From Harmonia axyridis (taxonomy: Eukaryota; Arthropoda; Insecta; Coleoptera; Coccinellidae): a stretch of 64,000 nt of DNA. The position numbers were made by a program, and so were the translations under genes. Positions 35,481-46,878 of this stretch are shown piece after piece. The stretch covers positions 18,664,501-18,728,500 of the forward strand of contig NC_059504.1 of NCBI RefSeq assembly GCF_914767665.1, read 5' to 3'. Positions within the stretch are counted from its first letter, which is position 1, and each line of letters opens with the position of its first letter. The notes beneath the pieces were generated by a model. It made no database searches and was not told the DNA's origin. It saw only the letters and a list, made by a program, of their open reading frames with translations.

Positions 35481-37280
35481 TGTTGTGAATTTCATTTCAA
35501 TGAGTGGTACATTCTAATATTTAATAACAAGTTTTTCCCAACATCAGAAGCTTCTTTCGAAACTTATAAAATAGAACAATACGCCAAAACATAATTTCAT
35601 CATTTTTTTCGTTTGGTCATAGAATTTATCAATGTCGGTGAATTATATACTGGAAAATTAGAGCGCCCTATCAATTATTCATGAACACAAATTTCCATTA
35701 ACCTACAATCGAAACCATTCAATACATGGAATTTGTTCACAAACCTTAACAAATATATGACAATATCAAATTCGTGCTTGTCCCTAATGTTTTGCTGAAG
35801 CTGTCTTGCATGTCATATACTCTATGATTGTTAGCGTAGCGTTAATCGAAAATACATGATTCTGAATGCAGTTATGAGATTTGATAATAATAATGATTAT
35901 AGCATCATGAGGATTCACAGTATACGACTGTAAAATGAATTCCATATTCACTGGTGAGAGGTGAGATTTTGCTGAAATGAATATGGAATAGTTTGTTTTT
36001 ATCTCTAAAACTAAGTTAATTTTCCAAATAGTGCTTAGCTACCTCCCACATTTCAAAGTATGGATATTACAGAATAGCCTTTTCTAGAAACAGTCACGAC
36101 AACAAAATTACCCTGTTCTTCTTACAACGGCATGGTAAAGGACTAAAAACTTCACTGTTCCAATGAGACCTATCCCAACCTTCTGGGGCAGTCAGTTCCC
36201 CCAGTTTTTGTCAAATTTTGAAGCTAGCTGTGGCTCACTTCAGAAAAGTCTATCTAAAATGTCTTGTGAACCTCATCGGAAATGAAAAATAAATGTTTAT
36301 TTTATGATATTTATATATTTTCATAAGAAATATTCGAATACTCCTGCAGAAGGTGAATGATAGCTAGATCCAATTTTCATTTCGTTTTCCCGTGATCACA
36401 TTTCATTCGAAGCCTTAACTTAATGTTACGTTTTAAACTGATTCCTTCGATTGAAAAAGCAGTGATTTTTACGTCGACATTTTCATCGCAACCTGGCTAA
36501 GGAAATGGAATTCTGCAATTGAATAGGTCTCCTAAATGAAATTCAATAAACGAGAATGCCAACTTGATATTTATATCCAGTCATAAAATCATATTATGTT
36601 GATTATGCCAGATGTTCCGAAAAGATTTGAAATATCATGGGTTACCTGGAACAGTTTTGAAAGACAACGCAAAGAAATCACATTCAAAGCAATAATGCCT
36701 ACATCTCGATAAGCAATATTTTTCTCCAATAAATAAAAATACAGATAATGTCATTCAGAATAATTGGGTGTGATAAACTGAAAATCGAAATTTTCAGAGA
36801 TGTTACAGTTTTCTACGATAGATGCGATATCTCAATTTAATTCTGGAGAACATCATATATCGCAATTGATATTCATACCACACAAAATATCTGAAAATGA
36901 ATTAAATGTTATCGCTCAATTTTATGACAATCAATGAAGAACTCAATATCTTTGGACTGTTTATCTTCTCTGCGTGCAGGGATAATTTTCTTCTATAATG
37001 GAATTTAATCAGTTGCATGAGCAATCGATGCATAATCGAATTGGTATATATATTCGAGAAAGTTTCTTCACAATGGCCACTTGAAATTTTAGAAAATTTA
37101 TTTTCAACATCCTATATAATCTAAATGGTAGATTTTAGAGCAGTGATGCATTGATATTTGATAAGCATCACAAAATATACAACATGAAAAATTCGAGCAA
37201 ATTCATCGTAAGCCAATTTCCCCTTTGATGCGGTGCGTGGTTCCATTTAATTTTTGGGATACAAAAATAATAAAAATATA
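35481..37280. other. Unannotated interval
   Basis: AT-rich, with no recognisable gene or repeat over 1.8 kb. Confidence 0.4.
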
Positions 37281-37571
37281 CAGGGGTTAAGAATGCGGCA
37301 AAAATTAAAGAGATTATTCCTAGAACTACTTTAAGGATATTAAATTCTATGATTATTTTTGAAGAAGCGCCTTGTTGCGAAGATATAAATCGAAAAACAT
37401 TCTCAACAAATCCAATTTGGTATTTTCAAATTTTATTTCAGGTCAAATATAGTATGGCGTACTACACTGGACGTATCAAGTAAAAAACATGTCTAAAAAG
37501 TGGTTTTCTTACCAACAAATTGTTTAATTTTTGGTTTTTATATGTCGAATTTGTTAAGATTTAACTTTTAG

Positions 37572-37916
37572 CTAGTTGACGTGGAAAATGGGGACGATTT
37601 TAGAGGTCAGATAATTTCGTTGGATGTGAAAGATGTGGACAATTTGAGAGATAGGATAATTGCGTTGGAAGTAAAAGATGTGGATGATTTAAGAGATCCG
37701 ATAATTGCGTTGGAAGTGAAAGATGTGGACGGTTTAAGTGATCAGATAATTGCGTTGGATGTGGAAGATGTGGACGATTTAATAGATCGGATTATTACTG
37801 CGTGTACCTCGAAACGAAAGGACCCTGGTGTTTTGAAAGAGTTCGGCTATCTATTGGGAGAAGATTGGATGGTTCCATCCGAACTGGAGGTAGTAATTTT
37901 CAACAATGATTGTTGA
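37572..37916 (+). CDS. Repetitive exon-like frame, unknown protein
   Basis: The open frame can start at an AG acceptor at 37570-37571 (reading LVDVENGDDFRGQ) and stops at 37916. GAACTGGAG followed by GTAGTA at 37890 could be a donor. It holds four 15-residue repeats of the type IIALEVKDVDDLRDP, 45 bp each at about 37608-37790. An unrepeated end follows: RKDPGVLKEFGYLLGEDWMV then PSELEVV. All repeats stay in frame, as expected of selected coding sequence or a recent copy of one. I do not recognise the family; a helical repeat or Death-like fold is only a guess. Confidence 0.4.
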   Translation, partial: LVDVENGDDFRGQIISLDVKDVDNLRDRIIALEVKDVDDLRDPIIALEVKDVDGLSDQIIALDVEDVDDLIDRIITACTSKRKDPGVLKEFGYLLGEDWMVPSELEVVIFNNDC

Positions 37917-37924
37917 TTTAAAAA

Positions 37925-38106
37925 TATTACGATCAAAGAGATCCGATAATTTCATTGGATGTGAAAAATTTGGACGATTTAAGATATCGGATAATTGCGT
38001 TGGACGTGGAACATGTGGACGATTTAAAAGTTCGGAAATCTATTGGGAGAAGATTGGATGGTTCCATCCGAACTGGAGGTAGCCATTTTCAACAATTACT
38101 GTAGAT
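37925..38106 (+). pseudogene. Truncated second copy of the repetitive exon
   Basis: It repeats two of the 15-residue units (RDPIISLDVKNLDDLRYR then IIALDVEHVDDLK). It then jumps, with a deletion and frame change, to the same LLGEDWMVPSELEV end and GTAGCC. It has lost the start and several units relative to 37572-37916. Confidence 0.6.
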
Positions 38107-38269
38107 TTAAAAATGTTATATGTAATTTTTAGTGATAATTTGTTATTTGTTGAGAATATCTTCGCAACAAAGCGCTTTTCGAAATGAATCAAGGGATGAT
38201 ATATCCTTGAAACAGTCAAAGTTTCATCATCTTGAAAATTTTTATTACATGTTTACCTAATACCCTGTA

Positions 38270-38972
38270 AACGTACTGGTTATTTATATGATAAAACCAC
38301 AGCAGTTTTTAGTTATATATTCATAACCAAAATTAAAGCCGCGACTGTATGTTCAAGTCCTACTTCGATGTCAATAATTCCTGTATATACTATATGTGTT
38401 TCCTTCCACATGGAAATCAATTCGACTCATTTGAATCGTATATCCTCTCGAGTAAACCCCAAACATTGTACGAATTTTCGAACGCTGAACGATTCGGCAA
38501 CATCATAAATCGACTTTGCACCGCACCATCGAAAAACTCGACCACTCTAATCATAATCGAGCCGATTCGATGGGGAGATCCGGGAATTCCGGCGTGAACC
38601 GAAAGTCTGGGACAATAACTCACTTCGATTGAGCCGCATGGGAAATCCTCCCTTAGCTCCCGGCCGCTTTCAATGGAATCAAATTGTAGTGGAAAATGAA
38701 GTATTTTCGCGAATAATTAACCCACTAGTGAAAAAAAACCTCGACGAAAGAGAATTACTCATCCGGCTTAATGAACGAAGCGGTCTTTGTCGTATCCATC
38801 GGGAGAATGGGATAGATCGCGAGTTATACGAAGCGAATTGATGAGTTTGGTTAGACTCATTATATGAAGCGCAATTTATTTTTGGTATTGAATTCTTGAT
38901 TCGAGATGAGAGTTTCTACCTTCACTTTCCGAATTTTATGAATTAACAGTAAATGAACAAATTGCATAGGTG
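38270..38972. other. Unassigned interval with overlapping short frames
   Basis: Frames at 38349-38597 (+), 38417-38623 (-) and 38629-38841 (+) cover a stretch richer in GC than its surroundings. The last reads GRFQWNQIVVENEVFSRIIN, then a charged region to ELYEAN. None shows a motif I know. A host exon or an unrecognised transposon part is possible. Confidence 0.3.
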
Positions 38973-38974
38973 TA

Positions 38975-40119
38975 CAGTGCATCCCATTTTGGGTGAGACA
39001 GCCAGGTTTCTCGCTTGTTATTTAAGATAGAGCCTTGCGGTTTACACGTTCCTCTCCTACTTTTTCCTGAAACTCAAGTTGGTCTAATCAGATTCTGCAT
39101 AACTGTTTCCGTTCAAAAGATACTTTTCGGACCCCTGCTGTATCTCCGAAGTTATTAGAAATAATGCTGAGGTAAAAACTACGTCTGAATCAGAATTCTG
39201 CGTAGAATCCAGTGGCGTACTCAATATATTTTTTCGGGGTATGGTTTTGAAGATTCAACACAAACCTATATTTTTTTTAATGGAACACCCTATATATATC
39301 ATTACTTCGTTGAATTCGTTATTTTTTCCCTTTAAAATGATATATGATACTATGTAGGTAGGATGTTCAGAAATGTTAAAAAAACACTAAAACGTCAAAT
39401 AATGATGATTTTTTGTAAATGGGCCATGAATTTTCTATGTTCCAATAAGAGGATCATTACTTTCGATTTTTAAAAGTAGTAGGTCATTGATGACACAAAC
39501 ATCCTTGATGTTATTATGGCTACTATGCATTTGGGAGCATTGTTTTATCAAGTAGGCATTGGAGGGAAAAAACCAATCTGATCTAGCTGTCATCGCTATA
39601 AATTATTGTTATCATTATTGATTCTTCTTTTTTATGGGAAATCCATTGCCCATTAATAAGAAATCATCATTATTTGATGTTTTAGTGTTTTTTTAAAATT
39701 TCTGAACATCCTACCTACATAGTGTTATGTATCATTTTGAAGGAAAAAAAATAACGAATTCAACGAAGTAATGATGCACATGGTGTTCCATTAAAAAAAA
39801 CATAAGTTTGTGTTGAATCTTCAAAACCATACCCCGAAAAAAAATATTGAGTACGCCACTGGATTCTACGCAGAATTCTGATTCAGACGTAGTTCTTAGC
39901 TCAGCATTATTTCTAATAACTTCCGAGATAAAGAAGGGGTCCGAAAAGTATCAATTTCCAAAATCGCCCTGTATCTGTTGAACGGAAACAGTTATGCAAA
40001 ATCTGATTAGACCAACTTGAGTTTCACGAAAAAGTACGACAGGAACGTGAAAACCGCAAGGCTCTATCTTGAATAACAAGCGAGAAACCTGGCTGTCTCA
40101 CCCAAAATGGGATGCACTG
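38975..40119. mobile_element. Palindromic TA element, family P2, complete copy
   Basis: It runs from CAGTGCATCCCATTTTGGGT to the exact complement, with TA on both sides (38973-38974, 40120-40121). The two arms of roughly 500 bp match almost throughout, leaving a loop around 39470-39640. No protein is encoded. Any transcript through it would fold into a very long hairpin. Partial copies lie at 8891 and 25696. Confidence 0.92.
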
Positions 40120-40189
40120 TACAACTTTCCTTCTGTCGTTTTTTTTTTCCAAAATTAGAGGTCTCATTGTAAATATTGTTATGGTTATA

Positions 40190-40397
40190 CATTTATCTAT
40201 TTTTTTTATTTATTTTTTTTTGACCTTGGTGAATCACCATCCAGCCATCATCCAAATTTATTCTATGAACTTCAATCAAATTCATTTTACCACCACCAGA
40301 CATACACAACATCCATGACCTAGCCAGGATTCGAACCATGTACTTTCGGCACCACAGTCGACTGTTATAGTCCACTGCGCTACCGAGGTAGCCTAGG
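40190..40397 (-). mobile_element. tRNA-derived SINE, copy 1
   Basis: On the minus strand the head reads GGTAGCGCAGTGG (A box) and, about 35 nt later, GGTTCGAATCC (B box), the internal Pol III promoter. CTAGGTCATGGATGTTGTG follows. The 3' end is an A-rich run (T-rich on the given strand, about 40198-40220). The tRNA-like part cannot fold as a full tRNA. Copy 2 at 63281-63482 shares the head but has a different tail. Confidence 0.82.
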
Positions 40398-40409
40398 TTT
40401 TACATTTAT

Positions 40410-41450
40410 GATTCAAAGCATTTATTGTCCATCGGTAGCCACTACTTTCTCTCATCTTTCGAGCAGCGTACGAATCCTGCGTTGATGAATCTGATCATCT
40501 TTTGAAACGATCAACGAATCGATGCATTTTTTACTTCTTCATAAGACAGGAAGTGCCGGTCCTCCAGGACGTGTGCCATTGATCGTTCGAAGGAGCAACG
40601 TTTGAAGAAAATAGCGGGTGGGATAGGACTTCCCATTTCAACGTTCCTAAGTATGTCTTGACCTCTTTCGCAACATGGGATCGAGCATTGTCATGCTGTA
40701 AAATCAGTATATCATGTATCTCGTTGTATTGCGGCCGTTTGTCATTCAATGCTCGGCTCAAACGCATTAATTGCATTTGATAAGGACGCCTGTGATTGTT
40801 TCAGTCGGTTTCAACAACTTATAATACACTACGCCGAGCTGGTCCCACCAAATACTGGGCATGATTTTTTGGAACCGTGAATATTCAGTTTGGCCGTTGA
40901 CGTGGGAGCATGGCAGGGATATCCACATGAATGCGCTAGGAATTATTGTAATGAACTCATTTTTCGCCTTCAGTCACAATGCGATGCAGAATCCCTTCCG
41001 TCTTTGCCTTGCAAGCAGCTATTCAGAAGCAAACACATTCCGTTCAACATCTCTCGGCTTCAATTCGTACTTCACCCAATTTCCTTGTTCCTGAATCATT
41101 CACAATTCAGTCGCAATGATCATGACAATTCTTGTTTCATTTGACACGAGTCTTAATCAAATAATGTCTCCAATTCTGCATCTTCGAAAACCTTCACTCT
41201 CCTACCGCCATGATGGTATTCGACGTTAAAATCACCATTCTTGAAGCGTGCAACTACTCTCCGCACGTAACAGCGGCCTCACCATAGGTATTTGAGAGCA
41301 TTCGATGAGCCTCAGCCGCAGATTTTTCATATTGAAGCAGATCATGGATATCTTGATTCGTTCTCGAGTAACAGGGCGTTTCTTGAAAAATGATAGTATC
41401 AAATATTTTATTTAGCATGCCGTAACGAGGCCCAAATGTTATGCAGCCGA
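40410..41450 (-). pseudogene. mariner transposase (DD34D), decayed
   Basis: Minus-strand pieces follow the mariner order: KYELKPRDVERNVFASE, LLARQRRKGF, WWDQLGVV, QLMRLSRALNDKRPQYNEIH, then ILQHDNARSHVAKEVKTYLG with the second Asp. A damaged VAPSND box is left of the third. Frameshifts separate the blocks. Terminal repeats were not resolved. It lies directly beyond a SINE. Confidence 0.8.
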
Positions 41451-42109
41451 GTCTAGCGTCAATTTCAATGACGTATGAGCCTTAAGACATCAGTAGCAGA
41501 TCCAGTTTTTTCGAATTTTCCCTCGATCTTACCAATTCGATCCTAAAATTGATGATTATGTCGACTATAAAACGTACTTATTACAGAATCGTTTTTCCTA
41601 TTGTAAGTTTTCACTTCTTCGGTAGATGAACGTACTAGTAGTGTAGTCCCTGCATGCACGAGAGTAGGCGTTTTTGGCTTCGCGTCACTTCAATGACTTC
41701 ATTACCCACAGTGGCGACAAGCGTGGTCTCGTTTTTGATTGGCTGAGCCTAAATATGGCGGCTTTTTGTTTACATTCTCCATTTACCTGATTTTTGGGAT
41801 CTATCCAAAATGTAAGGCCAATTTTATTAAGCCACTGAAGTATTCTACAGTTGAATAAATTTATTTTTTATAAAATCAAATATTATCAGGCCCAATAATT
41901 TTGATTTTGACGTGTGTCAGTTCAGTTCAGTCAATTGTATTCTTGAGTTTTATGGTTCAATATCCCTATTCGACATTTTTAGGCTCAATTTGAACGAATT
42001 GTCGCCACTATGTCTAATTAATTCACTATACGCGTCACTCTCTAGCGAGGCATGGTAGATAAAGAATACCCGAATTTGTGCAGAGTCACCTCTCCACGAT
42101 GGTGTGAGA
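41451..42109. other. Unannotated interval upstream of the lone hammerhead
   Basis: No coding signal. It may include mariner 5' sequence at its left edge. GTCAGTTCAGTTCAGTC is a small direct repeat near 41918. Confidence 0.35.
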
Positions 42110-42182
42110 CGGTGTTTCTTGGACCAAGATCGCTGGATAGTCCAACTGATGATTCCTCCAGCGATTTCTGGACGAAACACCG
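42110..42182 (+). ncRNA. Hammerhead ribozyme motif, lone copy
   Basis: In order: stem III 5' strand CGGTG, then TTTC at the cleavage-site position. Stem I is TTGGAC/GTCCAA with a 15-nt loop. Then come the canonical core CTGATGA, stem II TTCC/GGAC with a 13-nt loop, core GAAA and stem III CACCG. Stem III is open. Loops I and II keep a complementary AGATCGCTGGA / TCCAGCGATTT. Defects are two extra Ts next to the expected cleavage site and a T:C mismatch at the first pair of stem II. It is a diverged relative of the pair at 53734 and 54205. Confidence 0.75.
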
Positions 42183-43337
42183 TAATATCCGTATAATTAA
42201 ATATATGGATTAACATTTTGTTTGACATATTTCATTGAAACAGGCCTGTGAAATACGGACCACGATATTGACAACCCTCTAAGTACCAGTAATTTCACGT
42301 TTGCACATGCTGAATGGGTAACATAAAACAGAAAAAGTTGAAATTTGTTCTGGACCACCAACAGCCCCAAAGTTAATAGCTATTCCAAATTTCATTGAAA
42401 TCGGATTAGAATAGTTAAATCATGACTGTCACGAAGACATGCAGACACACAAACCGACCAATAGACAAGAAACCAAATTTGTTGAAGATGGTCGGAAATA
42501 GATTTAGATATTGGAAATGTTGACATTAGAGACCAAAATTATTGAAATTATAAGAAGTGAACACAATGCTTCCACTACCTTCGGTACACTCAAAACCTTT
42601 ACTACATATAAGAATATTGAGCTCGACATGTTTGAAGATTCAAGCTGGCAGGACAGCGTGAGCGTGAAAGAGTAAAAATAGTAGACGCCGAAGAATGATA
42701 TTAATTTTTCATGACATAGAGAGGTGAAATGAAATGGTGCTTTGGAGAATGTCTCCCTTGAGAGGAGCTGTATGTAAATTTCTTTCGGCTGCTGTTTCCT
42801 GCTTCGCTGAATATTGATTCGACGGAGGAAATACGTGGAAACATGCCGTTATGCGATGGAAAAAATGTCGAAAGCTTTTATTGTTGATTTTTTCAGTGTT
42901 AAATTGAATGGATGAATATTTTGACGGGTTCTTCGATATAGTAATCCTCAAGATATAAATGGATGCTTTTCGCCTACCGTATGTGGAAATGAATCATACG
43001 AACACCTTTAAAAAAATCGGCGTGGCAGGCAGATTCAACGCATTCTACACTACATTTCTGTGGTTACTTTTTTTGTGGCTGTTGAGGCAAAAAATTGACA
43101 GTTCAGTAATATTTTTGTCGGAAACATTCAAGCCTAACTCTACGACTAAAATTATTGAAAATGTGTCATCCTCGATGATATCTTGGTTTCCAAAAAAGGT
43201 TGTTATTGAACAAAACAAGAAAGAATTTTTTTTCAAACGTAAAAAAGCAACGATACTTTGATGAGATCATCGGAAAGTTCTACTTTTCTTCTGCCGGAGA
43301 GAGGGTGTTGCCTAGCAATGATAACTTTCAATCTAAG
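42183..43337. other. Unannotated interval; possible retroelement 3' tail
   Basis: AATTTCATTGAAATCGG followed by a CAGACACACAAACCGACC stretch (about 42391-42460) resembles the 3' ends of insect LINEs and SINEs, which often read AAATCGGTT...CAAACAAAC. The ribozyme at 42110 might belong to the same element. The frame at 42959-43261 has no motif. Confidence 0.3.
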
Positions 43338-43902
43338 GGTAATAAACATAGATAGAGGGAACATATGTCATTTTCAATGAGCAAATTTTTCCCCAACATG
43401 AACTATCAAATTTGAAATGAAACATATCAGTGATACGATATTTCACTCAATTCGCGAGTTTCTCCACAAAGAACGCACTTCTTATATCCCATAGTGAATT
43501 AATGTTTCATATTAACCCAGAATATATTGAAATATATACCTAAATATATCAGAAATTCAGAAAACAAACGTCAAGCGCGCCAAACGACGTGAAACAACCG
43601 ATGACACTTGGAGAGCAAAAGTTGCCAAACGTTGGATTTCATCAGGTAGATACAGAAAGTAATAAATATTCTGCTCATTATAAATTCGACCAATAGGAAA
43701 AATATCGGATTCCAAATATTCAGATTTGCATATTTAATCGGGAATTACTCAAATGAATATATTTAATTCAATATAATATACATTTATATTGATATAGTAA
43801 AATTGTGTATTTGAAAATATATCACAATCCGACAACTTAATCTAACCATTTTGGAGACATGTAAAAATTGCGTATATTCCCCTTATCTATGTTTATTACT
43901 CT
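43338..43902. mobile_element. Short TIR element, family M1, copy 2
   Basis: The ends GTAATAAACATAGATAGAGG and complementary TTATCTATGTTTATTAC enclose a body that follows 831-1405 closely, including the GCGCGCCAAACGACGTGAAAC box. Substitutions and small indels only. Confidence 0.8.
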
Positions 43903-44167
43903 ATGCTATCAATTCATATACTTAACATATGTGTGTTAAAATTAATTTAGCATGACTACTGCAACTAGTCAAATTTTCCATTGATCAATCAATTATAAAG
44001 ATCATTAATAATAATCTTATTTAAAGTTAGATCTCCAGATTTTTTGATTTCCAAACGTCTGAAAAAAAATAACATGTTTTATTCGGAACAGAAGTAATTT
44101 CTCATGACTCGCCTTCGATTAATAAAACACAAGCTCGCCATGAAAAGGGAAACTTCTCCTCCTTATA

Positions 44168-44750
44168 ATAGTTATTTATGCAACAAGTGCAAAAAGTGAA
44201 TGTTTATTGCAGTCGACGTGAAATTGTCGAGGGCAATAAACACGTCGAGTGCAATAAACAATTTTTGCACGAGTTGCATACAACATTTTTTCTACGTTCA
44301 TGCAAAAAGCAAAAAATGATTTATTGAGGTGCGGCACTTGGTGTAGGAAAATGAAAAGCGCAACTTGAATACTTTATTATTAATATCGATTTGCATTGAA
44401 ACAGGAACTAATACGTTACGAACAATTTAACTCAAACTTTAATTTTTACCCTCAATGTTGAAAGGAAATGAACAATTGGTGCAATTTTCAATATGAATAT
44501 TTCGTAGTGAAGTACTTTTTAAATCCACTTATTGATTTGTTACTGCTGTAAACGTACTAGTACTTGGTAACTGTACATCGTTATTTCCTTCAGGCTGAAA
44601 TATTTGTTTGTCATGATGACAGCACGTTGAAGTAGAATGACAGATGAGTGCAATAAAAACTTTATTGCACTAGTGCAATACAGAACTTCTTTTTCCACTA
44701 AATATAATTCAATGAAGTTTTGCTTTTTGCAGGAATGTAGAAAAAATAAT
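44168..44750. repeat. Nested palindromic repeat with TGCAATAAA motifs
   Basis: ATGCAACAAGTGCAAAAAGTG at about 44178 is mirrored by CTCGTGCAAAAATTG-type sequence near 44260-44280. TTTCTACGTTCATGCAAAAAGC (44290) is complementary to GCTTTTTGCAGGAATGTAGAAA (about 44720-44745). TTTATTGCACT-type boxes recur in both orientations, including GTGCAATAAAAACTTTATTGCAC (44649-44671). It is probably a foldback element with internal hairpins. Confidence 0.5.
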
Positions 44751-44883
44751 ATACTATTTTTCTTGGTGTTAATTAGGGTGTTTCTAAATTGGAAGTACAA
44801 AGGCCAATGAGAAATTCCTTCGATAATTCTGAGGGAAAAAAACCTTAAACATAGACCCGCAAACGTTTTTAACATATAGGGTG

Positions 44884-45372
44884 TTTTTTGTAGTAGGTAC
44901 TACTTTTATGTGATGATTATAGCAGTTTATCGAATTTCTATTAATCTCCGTTACGTCAATCAGTTCCAAAATTGTAATTATTTTGTTCATCACTGCTTAC
45001 TTAATAGATCTTTTAAATTATTTGGATTTTTCTAAAGATAACTAGAGAATTGTTTGAAATTTTTTTCTCGAAATCAGTAGCAGATATGAACGACAAAAGT
45101 ACAATAAACCAAAAAGTGTAGTACTGGACTAAAGTTTCTCTTTACATTTTTTTCAACTACCAGTCCACCAAACAAAAAATCTAGACGAAAGAAGCGGGCC
45201 CACCACTAACTGTTCCAAAAAAAATTCCCCTGTAGATTACCATATCACACTAATGAAAACTTCACATGGAAATATCTATGCCTAATTTGAGTTGATAATC
45301 TTGTGAAAGAAAGTTGCTATGAGAAAAAAACCTGAAAAAAACATCACCTTGTATCTCGAAAACAAGCGTTGG
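44884..45372. mobile_element. Family P5, copy 2
   Basis: The body matches 18600-19100 in order: TTTTTTGTAG...CCAGTTTATCGAAT-like, TTTCTCGAAATC-GTAGCAGATA, TTCTCTTTACATTTTTTTCAA, TATCTCGAAAACAAG. A TATAGGGTG end lies at the left edge (44875-44883). The right end is not clear. Confidence 0.6.
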
Positions 45373-46878
45373 CTTGGCAGGCCAAGTTTATAAGACTTTT
45401 TTTCTTGAAATGATTCAACGAATCTGTCATTTTCATTCGTACCAACTAAGGAACACACTAATATAATATTTATTGATGCTTGTTCGAAAAATTTTTGTAC
45501 AACTAAATCCTATATTTCGATTTTTCCTTTATTTTGAAGCGCCATTCAATCAATCTCTTCAAAGACAAGATACCATTCAATTATCATGAGATATGATAAG
45601 AAGAATAGAATCCGCTTAAGGAAATTGTGGGGTAACAAACGGAAAATTATATAGGAAGACATAATTTTGAGCTTGCAGAATTGATTGCGAACAAAGGGAG
45701 GTTTTCCAATTCCAGATCTGTCAGACTATACTTTTAAGTTCCAAGATGAGAAATCTGAGACATGTCATTTGGAACGTCTCGTTCGAGAATGAGGGGATTT
45801 TGAGGGTATTCAAAGGTTTTTTTTTATTCGGAAAAGAATCCCGATGTCTCCATAAATTCTGTATTCGAGGAAATCGAATTTTCCAACTATGAGGGCTGAA
45901 TTTGATATTTGCATGATCCTCGTGTTGCTGTAAATCTTATGGGATGTAATCTCAAAAATGTAACAATTTTGAGCTTCTACTAGGTTACCTAGATGTGAAT
46001 TGATAAAATTAATAAAATATTATTTTTGCGAAGTTTTTTCAACACATCAACTGTTTCGTCAACTACAAGTTGATTTCTTCAAGTGAGTATTGTTACTGAA
46101 ATTCTAATCCACATCAATTTCCATAAATACAAAATTGAGGAAAGTACAAAAAATCATGGATGTGCCACGGTGCGTGGTATCCTATACTTTTCAAAGCTAC
46201 GATTTTATTGAAATTTTGGTTTTTCGGGTAGGAATCACTGCCCTATCAAAAATATTTTCAGCGTTGCGTTGTTGCCGCTTTTATCAAAAGGGACTGATAA
46301 CTTCAAATAGGATACACTGTATATTAATACTTTTTTGGGTTTGCTGTAGCCTCTTCATTATATATGTATTATAACTTTCTTGTCCCTATATCTAGCCATT
46401 TTTGAATAATTGATTAATTGACTTCTTTTTTTTTGTGCAATACATTGATTCAATTAAACATTCACCACTTCGGTACTTGGAATCAAAGAAAGCTGAAATT
46501 TCGGGTATGGATTACCAATATCCCGTGTATCATTTTCGTATAATAGGATACGTTCATAATCATACAGGGTAGTTCAAAATTATAGGCTTCAACAGATATA
46601 CTAAAATAATAAAAAGCGCATTTTTTCAAATTGAAAACCTGCATATTATAAGACATATTGGAAGAAAATTAAACATCCTCTCCACTCGGACGATATAACA
46701 TGTGTATACTTAAATTGTAAGGTTTCCAATCCCAATGGCAAGCTAATATTAAGTTACATTTATTTTAGATGTCCTTGAAATCTCATAGAACTTGAGAATT
46801 ATAATGATTTGACTATCTTCTATAACGAATATTTTATGGAAAAATGATTCACATATGGAATAATGATATAAACAAGTT
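45373..46878. other. Unannotated interval
   Basis: It has an isolated TACAGGGTAGTTCAAAATT end near 46564 but no paired end. No gene is recognised. Confidence 0.35.

Larger units (their letters stand above)
37281..38267. mobile_element. TA element carrying an exon-like coding segment
   Basis: TA lies at 37279-37280 and 38268-38269. The left end CAGGGGTTAAG pairs loosely with a right end that reads CAGGGTATTAGG on the other strand. Further in, GCCTTGTTGCGAAGATAT...ATTCTCAACAAAT (left) is complementary to the right arm near 38145-38185. The arms are about 140 bp and diverged. Between them is a repetitive coding segment and a truncated second copy of it. It looks like a non-autonomous transposon that has picked up a host exon. 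Confidence 0.6.

Noticed and set aside
40861..41144. Two plus-strand frames near the mariner
   Set aside because: They are shadows of the minus-strand mariner transposase, whose motifs are clear.
42959..43261. 100-codon open frame
   Set aside because: No motif, low-complexity Lys/Phe-rich end, and an equally open frame on the opposite strand.
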